Positions 26,412-33,222 of a stretch of 60,159 nucleotides of DNA are shown here, one piece after another. A model generated the notes under the pieces. That model was not told the origin of the DNA. It did no database searches and was given only the letters and a program-made list of their open reading frames with translations. The translations under genes were made by a program, and so were the position numbers. The stretch lies in assembly GCF_019104945.1 (NCBI RefSeq), contig NZ_JAHRWW010000030.1, forward strand, positions 1-60,159, written 5' to 3'. Source of the DNA: Thermomonas sp. Its GTDB lineage: Bacteria > Pseudomonadota > Gammaproteobacteria > Xanthomonadales > Xanthomonadaceae. Every line of letters starts with the position of its first letter. Position 1 is the stretch's first letter.

Positions 26412-27242
26412 TCACTTGGATTTCTTTGTCGCCTTTGGCTTGTCCAGCTTTTTCATTTCACGGTCAACTTTCTTGAGGCGCTTCTGGACGCCCTGGACGT
26501 CCTCCTCAATAGCGAGGTGCTCAGGCGCGGTGCCGCTGTTCTGAATCATCATGCGGCGCACTTCGCTACCTACGTCTTGTGCGGTGCGCTGTAGGCTGTT
26601 CAGCCCGCTGACGTTCTTGCTCTTGATTCGTGCTGCTGTCTGCGTCACGCGGAACAGGTTGCCGGCAAGCTCCTCCAACCCCATGAAGTCATACAAGGTC
26701 TTGCCTTGTGGCATCCCCTTGAGGGCTTGGAGATCGCGCAGGCTCATGTTGTACATGCCGCGAAAGCCGGCGTCCTTGAAGATGCCGAACTCGGTGGTTT
26801 GCAGTCCGCCATCCCGCGCAGCACCGGTCATGGTCTTTTCGGCGATCTTGAGGTCCTCGCGAGTTTCGAGGCGAGCGAGATCCGCAGATTCGACACGCTG
26901 TTGGATGAGGGTGTCTGCGATGGCGGCAAGCGCGGCCTTCGCTTCCGCGACCTCCTGTTTCTTCGAGTCGGCCGTCATGGACACCAGCAGGCACGCAAAG
27001 CGTGTGAGCCGATACGTCTTGACGATTTTCCCGCCTTCGATCACTTCTTCGCGGGTGAATGCTTCGGTCGGATCGAGCCCGAGGCGAGTGCAGGACCCCA
27101 TCGCTTTGGTGATAACGCCTTGGAACGATTGCCAAGAGTCGTATCCAAGCCAGCCCATGAGCTGATGGGCGTACCAGAAGCGGGAATCGCCGCCGTCGTG
27201 AGCGCTATCCTCGAATGCCTGAAGCGAGAAGTTTGTCGTCAT
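26412..27242 (-). CDS. dinD: DinD-like DNA-damage-inducible protein
   Basis: A 276-residue protein matching E. coli DinD along its length: FWYAHQLMGWLGYDSWQSFQGVITKA at the start, TTEFGIFKDAGFRGMYNMSLRDLQALKG and LYDFMGLEELAGNLFRVTQTAARIK in the middle, and DVGSEVRRMMIQNSGTAPEHL near the end. DinD of E. coli is SOS-induced and disturbs RecA filaments. ATG 27242 gives the family N-terminus; the frame upstream to 27359 is non-coding leader. A TATGAT -10 (minus strand, 27270-27275) lies just upstream with only a weak -35. I found no clear LexA box. It is the first gene of the dinD/PRTase-like/NADAR operon. Confidence 0.85.
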   Translation of the reverse strand: MTTNFSLQAFEDSAHDGGDSRFWYAHQLMGWLGYDSWQSFQGVITKAMGSCTRLGLDPTEAFTREEVIEGGKIVKTYRLTRFACLLVSMTADSKKQEVAEAKAALAAIADTLIQQRVESADLARLETREDLKIAEKTMTGAARDGGLQTTEFGIFKDAGFRGMYNMSLRDLQALKGMPQGKTLYDFMGLEELAGNLFRVTQTAARIKSKNVSGLNSLQRTAQDVGSEVRRMMIQNSGTAPEHLAIEEDVQGVQKRLKKVDREMKKLDKPKATKKSK

Positions 27243-27310
27243 CGGTTTGCTGCCATATATGCTGAATGCATCATAGGACAGCGCCCAAGAACTTGCAGCG
27301 GCTGGGCAAC

Positions 27311-27334
27311 AAAAAGGCCACCCTTCGGGAGGCC
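27311..27334 (-). terminator. Terminator upstream of dinD, minus-strand orientation
   Basis: On the minus strand GGCCTCCC, a GAA loop, GGGTGGCC form an 8-bp stem with one mismatch, followed by TTTTT. It lies upstream of dinD, so it does not end that operon. It is well placed to be the terminator of the tRNA-Ser transcript before the 5.6-kb element inserted, and now blocks read-through into dinD. No other gene lies in 27335-27428. Confidence 0.65.
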
Positions 27335-27428
27335 CTTTCACCCATCTAGCCCAGCGCATCAGGCGTAGCAGATGTTTTAGGAGGGTAGTTCCGGAACCAC
27401 TTGGCCGGAGCCTCTAGCTATTGGATAA

Positions 27429-27443
27429 CTGGCGGAGAGAGGG
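27429..27443 (+). repeat. attL: left copy of the tRNA-Ser 3'-end repeat
   Basis: CTGGCGGAGAGAGGG, identical to 33023-33037. It matches CCA, acceptor stem and start of the T-arm of the tRNA-Ser gene on the minus strand. The base after it differs between copies (T here, G at the tRNA), which sets the edge of the shared core. Confidence 0.85.
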
Positions 27444-27574
27444 TCTGCCTAAGTAGCGTTTTTCCTAGTCCGTGCCGATTTTTCATTAAATGCTTAAAGC
27501 CGCTACGTGCCTACGTTGTAGAGATAATTAGTCCGCAAGCGTCCATTGCGTGCCGTCCGTGACTTTGGTAAAAA

Positions 27575-27595
27575 GTATGGGACAAAGTATGGGAC
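27575..27595 (+). repeat. Arm-type repeat, left (int-proximal)
   Basis: Two GTATGGGAC units separated by AAA. The same 21 bases recur at 32949-32969 in the same orientation. In the circular form the two copies would lie on either side of the attachment core, 54 and 131 bases away. This is the layout of integrase arm sites. The copy is in the leader of the integrase gene, so bound integrase could also repress its own synthesis. Confidence 0.65.
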
Positions 27596-27611
27596 AGAGG
27601 TTAGGCGGACG

Positions 27612-28844
27612 ATGGCAAAGAAGCTGGAAAAGCTGGTGGCCAAGCACCTGTTGAAGCTGCCGCCAGCCATGCACAACGACGGCGCGGGGCTGTATCTGCT
27701 GGTGCGGGAGACCGGCTCGCGCGTTTGGATTTTTCGCTACCGCGACCGCGTGACCGGCAAGCTACGCGATAAGGGGCTGGGATCGCTCAATGACATCACG
27801 TTGGCCCAAGCCCGCGTGGAAGCCAACAAGCTGCGCACTGCACTGCAAACGGGCGTTGACCCCATTCAATCGCACCGTGAGGCCGTCCAAGCGGCCCGCG
27901 TGAAGCGCGCCAAAGAAAAGACCTTCGGCGACTGTTGCGCGGCCTATATCAAGGCGCACAGGCCGGGCTGGCGTAATGCCAAACACGCGCAACAATGGCG
28001 CAACACGTTGGACGCCTACGCCGCCGACCTGCTGCCGCTGCCCGTCAATGAAATTGACACCGACCTAGTGCTGAGTGTGCTGGAACCGATCTGGGCAACG
28101 AAAACAGAGACCGCGACGCGCGTCCGTCAACGTATTGAAAGCGTGCTGGACATGGCCAAGGCGCGCGGGCTGCGACGTGGCGAAAACCCGGCCCGTTGGC
28201 GTGGACACTTGCAAAACCTGCTGCCGGAGGTGGCGAAGGTGAAAACAGTCATACCACGCGCGGCATTGTCGTATGAGGATATGCCCGCGTTCTGGCAAGA
28301 CCTGAGCAAGCGCAATACGCTGGCCAGTTTGTCCCTGCGGCTGCAAATCCTGACCGCGACGCGGCCCAGTGAAGCCGTCGGCGCGCGCTGGGAGGAAATC
28401 GACTTGAAGGCGAAGCTATGGACGATTCCGGGTGAGCGCATGAAGGCGGGCAAAGAACATCGAGTGCCGCTATCCGATGCGCTTGTCACCATGCTCGAGG
28501 CGATGCCGCACCGTGATGGTGCGCTCTTTCCGGGTGGTGGTCGCAATCCGACGTTGACCACCGACGCCGCGCAAAACCTTGTGAAGGCAATGCGGCCGGG
28601 GCTGACCGCGCACGGGTTCCGTTCCACGTTTCGCGACTGGACGGGCGACCAAACCGCCTACCCGCGTGACGTAGCGGAAATGGCGCTGGCCCATGCGATC
28701 AAAGACAAAACCGAAGCCGCCTACCGTCGGCGTGACATGCTCGAACGCCGCGCGCGCCTAATGCAGGATTGGGCGACGTACTGCACCCAAGGCCCGGCGC
28801 AATCTGGCACCGTGACACCGATCCGCAAGCAGGCGACCGCCTGA
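27612..28844 (+). CDS. int: Tyrosine recombinase integrase (P4-type, DUF4102 N-domain)
   Basis: A 410-residue integrase. The N-terminal arm-binding part (KLVAKHLLKLPPAMHNDGAGLYLLVRETGSRVWIFRYRDRVTGKLRDKGLGSLNDITLAQARVEA) is the DUF4102 form found in tRNA-targeting islands. The catalytic part shows the first Arg in TATRPSEAVGARWEEID, HGFRSTFRDW and the ending ALAHAIKDKTEAAYRRRDMLERRARLMQDWATY with the nucleophile Tyr. The start ATG 27612 is preferred over the frame opening at 27546, which would translate the arm repeat as KYGTKYGT. It reads away from attL, as is usual for these elements. Confidence 0.93.
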   Translation: MAKKLEKLVAKHLLKLPPAMHNDGAGLYLLVRETGSRVWIFRYRDRVTGKLRDKGLGSLNDITLAQARVEANKLRTALQTGVDPIQSHREAVQAARVKRAKEKTFGDCCAAYIKAHRPGWRNAKHAQQWRNTLDAYAADLLPLPVNEIDTDLVLSVLEPIWATKTETATRVRQRIESVLDMAKARGLRRGENPARWRGHLQNLLPEVAKVKTVIPRAALSYEDMPAFWQDLSKRNTLASLSLRLQILTATRPSEAVGARWEEIDLKAKLWTIPGERMKAGKEHRVPLSDALVTMLEAMPHRDGALFPGGGRNPTLTTDAAQNLVKAMRPGLTAHGFRSTFRDWTGDQTAYPRDVAEMALAHAIKDKTEAAYRRRDMLERRARLMQDWATYCTQGPAQSGTVTPIRKQATA

Positions 28845-28936
28845 CCGAACACCCGCACCTAGCCCGACGGGGCGAAAACGCCGTTCACCCTGCGGCGCTG
28901 GTGCGGGAACTTTTCAGGGGCGCGAGGGTGAGCGAT

Positions 28937-29413
28937 ATGGCGATTACGCCGCTACTCAATCTTTACGATGCACAGGGCGGTGTGGAAGGCGCTGGTCGCG
29001 CACTGTGCGCCGAGATTGCCGACCGACTTAGATACGGTGCGCTGGACAAGGAAGGCTTAGAGCTTGTTGTAAGTATGTTTGAGCGTGTTGCTGCTGGTGA
29101 AGATGCCAACGTGGTTCTACTTGTCACGCGCACGCACCGGCCCAAGAAGAGCGGGCGCGACCTCTGGATATGGCAACGGGTTTGCGAACTACTGGAAGAA
29201 AAAATGCGGCCCAGTGATGCGTATCGGGTTGTTGCCAGCGAGTTGGAGACATATGGCGAGCCCGTTGAAGCCAAAACTGTGAAGAACATCTTCCTGCGAT
29301 ACCAAGCTGGCGAGAGATGGCTAAACACCGAATATGGCGAGCCCATTGATGCCAAAGCCGTGAAGAAAAGTTTCCTGCGGTACTGGGATGACGCCAAGCC
29401 GAGGGGCGAATAG
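28937..29413 (+). CDS. Small element protein with internal duplication
   Basis: A 158-residue protein I do not recognise. The first 90 residues are helical (VEGAGRALCAEIADRLRYGALDKEGLELVVSMFERVAAGED). The C-terminus has two near-identical units, ETYGEPVEAKTVKNIFLRYQ and TEYGEPIDAKAVKKSFLRYW, encoded by an 81-base tandem duplication. ATG 28937 has GAGGG about 8 bases upstream; GTG 28928 is an alternative. No membrane segment is present. Position after int and before the AlpA-like gene suggests a regulatory or recombination role, which is not shown. Confidence 0.65.
   Translation: MAITPLLNLYDAQGGVEGAGRALCAEIADRLRYGALDKEGLELVVSMFERVAAGEDANVVLLVTRTHRPKKSGRDLWIWQRVCELLEEKMRPSDAYRVVASELETYGEPVEAKTVKNIFLRYQAGERWLNTEYGEPIDAKAVKKSFLRYWDDAKPRGE
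29251..29384 (+). repeat. 81-bp-period duplication inside the small element gene
   Basis: Two copies of about 53 bases, starting ATATGGCGAGCCC at 29251 and again at 29332, are spaced 81 bases (27 codons) apart and keep the reading frame. Differences are mostly silent or conservative (Val/Ile, Glu/Asp). Confidence 0.8.
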
Positions 29414-29493
29414 GCCCGAAAAGGTAGGGAGACTTACTCGGGCATATTCGAGGGTATGCAATCCATCCGTCCATAAGGATAGGAGTGGATTAA

Positions 29494-29694
29494 ATGCAAC
29501 CCGAAGCAATCCCGACTTATCGGCCGCTAGTCACGGCTTGCGCGGAACACGGCATTAGCCGATCCGTTGCGTTCGAGCTGGCCAAGTCTGGCCTGTTGGC
29601 GACGTTCACCATAGGCGCGAGGCGCTATGTCTATCTGGACAGTCTGCGCACCTTGCCGGAACGGCTGGCGGTTGAAGCCGCAAAGGCGGCCTGA
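29494..29694 (+). CDS. AlpA-like small DNA-binding protein (excisionase type)
   Basis: A 66-residue protein with a helix-turn-helix ACAEHGISRSVAFELAKSGLLATFTIGARRYVYLDSL, of the MerR/AlpA-like excisionase type found beside P4-type integrases. It would bind the element's attachment region or promoters and favour excision or activate transcription. It has a clear AGGAG site about 8 bases before the ATG and is followed one base later by the next gene. Confidence 0.75.
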   Translation: MQPEAIPTYRPLVTACAEHGISRSVAFELAKSGLLATFTIGARRYVYLDSLRTLPERLAVEAAKAA

Positions 29695-29695
29695 C

Positions 29696-30010
29696 ATGAC
29701 CGCACAAAAACAAAACCCGCACGGGCTAGGTGCGGGCTTGTGCAAGCTGTCGAGCGAGGCACAGGCCAAGCATAGCAAATCAACGGCCACAAAAGCGCAG
29801 CAAGCCCGCGTGTTGGCGTTGTTGCGTGAAACGCCATGCTCAACGGCTGAATTACGCAAGCACGGCATCTTTTGCCCTGCGCCGCGTGTTCTGGAGTTGC
29901 GCGCACAAGGGCATGTAATTCTGACCGCACGCGAAACCTACACCGACGAAAACGGCTATCACCACCGCAACGCTGGCCGCTATGTGCTGCTACGGGAGGC
30001 GGAAGCATGA
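29696..30010 (+). CDS. Winged-helix-like element protein
   Basis: A 104-residue basic protein. Residues 30-75 (ATKAQQARVLALLRETPCSTAELRKHGIFCPAPRVLELRAQGHVI) read as a winged helix, and the end HHRNAGRYVLLREAEA as its terminal strand. Similar small proteins often precede phage primase genes. ATG 29696 is just after the stop of the AlpA-like gene, and the stop overlaps the primase ATG. It is probably a regulator or replication accessory of the element. Confidence 0.65.
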   Translation: MTAQKQNPHGLGAGLCKLSSEAQAKHSKSTATKAQQARVLALLRETPCSTAELRKHGIFCPAPRVLELRAQGHVILTARETYTDENGYHHRNAGRYVLLREAEA

Positions 30011-32130
30011 ACGTCAACCTGCAAAATTACGCCGCGATTTATCAGGCGGCAGGGTTTATTCCGCTGCCGATTCTGCCAAACAGCAAGCACCCGGCCTGCA
30101 AGGGCTGGCAGGCTGGCACCGCACCGGAGGCGTTCGCATCGCATCGCGGCAATATCGGGTTGACCTTTGGTGCTGGCCTTTTCGTGCTGGATGTTGACGT
30201 AAAGAACGAAGCCAATGGGTTGGCCACACTTGAAGGGTTAGAGGCCAAGTATGGTGAACTACCGGCGACACTGACCGCTGAGACTCCAAGCGGAGGGCGT
30301 CATATCGTTTTCAGGAAGCCCGAAGGCGTGATGCTACGCAATCGCGTAGGCGTTATGCCGGGGTTGGACGTGCGCGCGGTTGGCGGCTTCATCGTGGCCG
30401 AACCGTCAATGCTGGACGGCAAGAACTGGCACTGGAACGACTGGCAACCCGATACGGGCGAATTGCCGGAGATTGCCGACGCGCCACAATGGTTGCTTGC
30501 TGCTATTTCCAAGCCCGCACCAGAGGCCGCAGAACGCGCTGCAAGCGCCAATGCTGGCATTACCGACGCTTACACCACGCGCGCGCTGGAACGCGCCACA
30601 AGCGCCGTTCTAAGTGCTGCTGAGGGTGCGCGTAATGACGTACTCAACGCCGCCGCCTACGGGCTTGCACGGCTGGCCGCTGCTGGGCGGTTAGATTGGG
30701 GTCAGTGTGATCATGTATTGACCCGTGCCGCGCGTGCTGCTGGGCTTGATGATGGCGAGATTGCAGCCACACTCGCCAGCGCCTACGCGGCTGGAGTGGC
30801 TTCACCGAATCATGAAGGTGAGCCGGACACGGGCGAGGAAGCGGAACCGTTGCTGCTGCCGGTATCGGTTGGCGACGTGCTAACCAATCCAAGCCAGCCG
30901 CCGCGTTTCGTGTGGGGCCGGTATCTGCCGCGTGGTGTGGTGGCGCTGCTGGGCGCGCATGGTGGCACTGGCAAGAGCACCATTGCGCTAATGCTGGCGG
31001 TTGCCGTGGCCAGCGGGCAGGAATTGTTCGGCATTGAAACCGAACGCTGCCGCGTGCTGTTTGCGAGCTTCGAGGATGGCGGGGCAATCGTTCGCCACCG
31101 GCTCGAGACAATCTGCAAGGAATGGTTCATTGAACCGGCAGAGCTTGAAGGGCATTTGGTCATCGTGGACGGCACCGAATCGCCGGAGTTGTTCACCACC
31201 ACCGCGCGCGATGTGGGGAGCGTAACGCCAACCTATACCCAGTTGGAGGCGATGGCCGAAGGGGCTGGGCTGGTGATCGTGGACAACGCCAGCGACACAT
31301 TCGGAGGTGATGAAATCAACCGGCGGCAGGTGCGCGCGTTCATGCGTTCACTGGGGCGCATTGCCAAAGCGAATGATGCTGCTGTGCTGCTGTTGGCGCA
31401 TGTGGACAAAAACACCAGCCGGGCAGGTAAGGCGACCAATGGCGAGGGCTATAGCGGCTCAACGGCATGGCATAACAGCGCGCGTTCGCGGTTGTTCATG
31501 GTGCGCGATGAATCGGGCGAGCTGAAGCTATCGCACCAGAAAACGAACTTCGGGAAGGTTCACCCGCCGCTGCTGCTGGATTGGCCAGAGGATGGCTTGC
31601 CGCAGTTGTCCCATGCGCAACCTGGCCCTGCTGCTGCCGATTCTGGTCTGCTGGCTGAGTTGGACACGCGCGCGCTGTTGGCACTGATTGCCGAGTTTTC
31701 CGAACGCGGCGAACACGTCACCACCGCCACCACCAGCCGCACCCATGCGGCCAAGCTGCTGGCCAGTGAGCCAACCTTCCCAAGGAGCCGAAAGCCTGCC
31801 GAGGTGTTTACCTTGCTACGCGAGGCGGAAAGGCGGGGCCACCTTGCCCGCGTGAATGTCACGATGGAAAACCGCAAGCAAAAAGAAGTTTGGGAAGTCA
31901 CCGCCGAAGGTCGGGCGTTTGCTTGGCTTGCGCCGACTGCGCCGACTGCGCCGACTTCACAAGTGGATGCACTAGGCGCACTGGACGCAGAGAAGTGCGC
32001 CGACTGCGCCGACTTCGAAGCGGGGGTTATAGGGGGAAAAGAGAGCGCACAAGTCAGCGCAGAGGTGAGCGCACCTACAAGCAAGAAACCCGGCAAGACG
32101 AAGGCCAAACATTCCAAATCGCCAGCCTGA
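30007..32130 (+). CDS. PrimPol-RecA-like replication protein of the element
   Basis: A 707-residue protein. Residues 1-165 are a bifunctional primase-polymerase domain: FIPLPILPNSKHPACKGWQAG, the metal site LFVLDVDVKN and TPSGGRHIVFRK. A helical linker follows. Residues about 300-520 form a RepA/RecA-like ATPase (AAA_25): GAHGGTGKSTIALMLAVAVASGQ (Walker A), VLFASFEDGG, LVIVDNASDTFGGDEINRR (Walker B) and VLLLAHVDKN. The tail is low-complexity with Ala-Pro-Thr repeats. Such proteins start replication of satellites and small plasmids. The start ATG 30007 overlaps the upstream stop. The 3' end holds iteron-like repeats. Confidence 0.9.
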   Translation: MNVNLQNYAAIYQAAGFIPLPILPNSKHPACKGWQAGTAPEAFASHRGNIGLTFGAGLFVLDVDVKNEANGLATLEGLEAKYGELPATLTAETPSGGRHIVFRKPEGVMLRNRVGVMPGLDVRAVGGFIVAEPSMLDGKNWHWNDWQPDTGELPEIADAPQWLLAAISKPAPEAAERAASANAGITDAYTTRALERATSAVLSAAEGARNDVLNAAAYGLARLAAAGRLDWGQCDHVLTRAARAAGLDDGEIAATLASAYAAGVASPNHEGEPDTGEEAEPLLLPVSVGDVLTNPSQPPRFVWGRYLPRGVVALLGAHGGTGKSTIALMLAVAVASGQELFGIETERCRVLFASFEDGGAIVRHRLETICKEWFIEPAELEGHLVIVDGTESPELFTTTARDVGSVTPTYTQLEAMAEGAGLVIVDNASDTFGGDEINRRQVRAFMRSLGRIAKANDAAVLLLAHVDKNTSRAGKATNGEGYSGSTAWHNSARSRLFMVRDESGELKLSHQKTNFGKVHPPLLLDWPEDGLPQLSHAQPGPAAADSGLLAELDTRALLALIAEFSERGEHVTTATTSRTHAAKLLASEPTFPRSRKPAEVFTLLREAERRGHLARVNVTMENRKQKEVWEVTAEGRAFAWLAPTAPTAPTSQVDALGALDAEKCADCADFEAGVIGGKESAQVSAEVSAPTSKKPGKTKAKHSKSPA
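31929..32013 (+). repeat. Iteron-like TGCGCCGAC repeats in the primase 3' end
   Basis: The 9-mer TGCGCCGAC occurs three times in tandem (31929-31955) and twice more in tandem (31996-32013). The first set encodes Ala-Pro-Thr, the second Cys-Ala-Asp, because it is read in a different frame. Conservation of the DNA word across frames points to a DNA-level role, such as initiator binding at an origin. About 35 bases on, AGCGCA recurs three times at 12-base spacing. Confidence 0.5.
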
Positions 32131-32186
32131 AACTGCAACACCAATCCCGACGTGAGTCGGCATATCCCAAAGAAGGAAACAACACA

Positions 32187-32486
32187 ATGGAACACAAAAC
32201 CAATGGCACCGATCCAGATCCAGATACCGACGCAACGCCTTGGCTTATGTCGGCAGATGATTGGGCCAATCAGCCGCCGCCTACGTGCGCACAGGAGGCC
32301 GCAGAGCTTGCGCGCGATGCTTCCAGCTACTTGGATAGCGGGAACTATGAAAGCGCCGCATGGCGGCTTGCAGATGCCTTAACGTTGATTGCCAAAAAGT
32401 GTGTACCTGCTGCCGCTGGTATTGGCACCTACACCGGCAGGGGCGCAAGGTTGGACGTTGATCCAGCCCAAGGGTTCAAGCGATAA
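32187..32486 (+). CDS. Hypothetical small element protein (99 residues)
   Basis: An acidic protein (MEHKTNGTDPDPDTDATPWLMSADDWANQPPP) followed by a helical hairpin AAELARDASSYLDSGNYESAAWRLADALTLIAKK. I recognise no family. It has an AGAAGGA site 9 bases before the ATG and lies 57 bases after the primase-like gene. Nothing in the sequence tells its role. Confidence 0.55.
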   Translation: MEHKTNGTDPDPDTDATPWLMSADDWANQPPPTCAQEAAELARDASSYLDSGNYESAAWRLADALTLIAKKCVPAAAGIGTYTGRGARLDVDPAQGFKR

Positions 32487-32601
32487 GGCTAACCGCTGCC
32501 GCTGGTGCCGGGGGGCGTCTAAATAATTCCAATCGATCAGCGCCGGAAACCGCGCCGGGTTCCCATTTAGAGATTTTTCCCTATAAAAAGAAAGGGGTAA
32601 T

Positions 32602-32886
32602 ATGACGAAATCAAGAGAACAACACGGTGGCAAGCGTGCGGGCGCTGGACGCAAGCCGGTTCCGCCGGTATCAGTTGAGGGTGCGCCGGATATGCTGGCC
32701 TTGTTGCAGGACATTGCACTAGGGAAGGTGGACGCGAGTCCTAATCAGGTAAAGGCGGCTATTGCGGCGATTCGGTACACGCATGAACCCGTGAGCCCAG
32801 CGAAGAAGAAACAGCCTGCGGAAGATTCCGACGATCCGTTTGGCTTGTCGCTGAGGTGGCCGTTCGGCGAGGCTGAGGCGGAATAG
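32602..32886 (+). CDS. Small basic phage-type protein (terminase-small-subunit-like N-terminus)
   Basis: A 94-residue protein beginning MTKSREQHGGKRAGAGRKPVPP, a basic flexible DNA-binding motif common at the N-terminus of phage terminase small subunits. A short helical region DMLALLQDIALGKVDASPNQVKAAIAAIRYTHEP follows. It is shorter than a usual terminase subunit. A small packaging-related protein would fit a satellite that redirects helper-phage packaging, but this is speculation. An AT-rich TTTTTCCCTATAAAAAG just upstream may be its promoter; AAAGGGG is the ribosome site. Confidence 0.6.
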   Translation: MTKSREQHGGKRAGAGRKPVPPVSVEGAPDMLALLQDIALGKVDASPNQVKAAIAAIRYTHEPVSPAKKKQPAEDSDDPFGLSLRWPFGEAEAE

Positions 32887-32948
32887 CGCTGGCGAATCTG
32901 AGGTGTGGGCCGTGGTGGACTAACTCTCGAGGGTGACCCGCGCCCAAG

Positions 32949-32969
32949 GTATGGGACAAAGTATGGGAC
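32949..32969 (+). repeat. Arm-type repeat, right (tRNA-proximal)
   Basis: Identical over 21 bases, and in the same orientation, to 27575-27595: two GTATGGGAC units joined by AAA. It ends 54 bases before the attR core. Together the two copies flank the core once the element is circular, which suggests integrase arm-binding sites. No gene lies between 32887 and the tRNA. Confidence 0.65.
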
Positions 32970-32985
32970 GGGGTCATACGGGAAA

Positions 32986-33010
32986 CAAAAACCCCGCAAA
33001 AACGCGGGGT
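32986..33010 (-). terminator. Element-borne terminator for tRNA-Ser
   Basis: Read on the minus strand, ACCCCGC and GCGGGGT form a 7-bp stem around a T-rich loop, followed by TTTTTG. It lies 14 bases past the CCA end of tRNA-Ser, inside the element. The element thus supplies a new terminator for the tRNA it interrupts and shields its own genes from antisense transcription. Confidence 0.8.
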
Positions 33011-33022
33011 TAGTGGTGGTGT

Positions 33023-33037
33023 CTGGCGGAGAGAGGG
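33023..33037 (+). repeat. attR: tRNA-Ser 3'-end copy of the core repeat
   Basis: Same 15 bases as attL at 27429-27443. It lies within the 3' end of the intact tRNA-Ser gene, including CCA, so insertion leaves a complete tRNA. Confidence 0.85.
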
Positions 33038-33116
33038 GGATTCGAACCCCCGAAGCGCGGTTTAGACGCTTACACACTTTCCAGGCGTGCTCCTTCAACC
33101 ACTCGGACACCTCTCC
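33024..33116 (-). tRNA. tRNA-Ser (anticodon GGA)
   Basis: On the minus strand the gene runs from GGAGAGGTGTCCGAGTGG to CCCCCTCTCTCCGCCA. The acceptor stem GGAGAGG pairs with CTCTCC. The anticodon loop CTGGAAA sits on the stem CACGC/GTGTG and gives GGA. A long variable arm (CGTCTAAACCGCGCTTCG) marks a class II tRNA. It is the target of the 5.6-kb element. Confidence 0.97.
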
Positions 33117-33222
33117 GGAACCGCGCATTCTAGCCGGGTCTGTGGCGCTGCACAACAAAAATTTGTCGTGAAGTTACGGGAGGGTAAAGCAGAAAAGCGG
33201 GTGGTCATGCCACAATGGCGGC

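Larger units (their letters stand above)
27429..33037 (+). mobile_element. 5.6-kb integrative element in tRNA-Ser(GGA), satellite-like
   Basis: The element is bounded by a 15-bp direct repeat (27429-27443 and 33023-33037) that is the 3' end of tRNA-Ser including its CCA. One excised unit would be 5594 bp. All six cargo genes and the integrase read in one direction. It encodes an integrase, an AlpA-like protein, a winged-helix-like protein, a PrimPol/RecA-like replication protein and three small proteins. There are no capsid, tail, lysis or conjugation genes. This fits a small phage satellite or other hitch-hiking replicon. The identical 21-bp repeats near both ends support a functional attachment region. 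Confidence 0.85.

Noticed and set aside
27243-27310. LexA box before dinD
   Set aside because: There is CTGT and CAG near the -10, but spaced 20 bases end to end with no proper CTGT-N8-ACAG, so SOS control is not supported by sequence.
26706-27368. A 220-codon plus-strand open frame
   Set aside because: Antisense to dinD, which matches its family along its length.
24571-27428. The dinD operon as part of the 5.6-kb element
   Set aside because: It lies outside the 15-bp repeats, and I found no third copy of the core repeat in the short gap left of the NADAR gene. It may be an older insertion at the same site, but that is unproven.
27546-27611. A longer integrase start
   Set aside because: The added residues come from translating the 21-bp arm repeat (KYGTKYGT); ATG 27612 starts the usual integrase N-domain.
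31560-32195. A 211-codon minus-strand open frame
   Set aside because: Antisense to the primase-like gene; Ser/Ala-rich without motifs.
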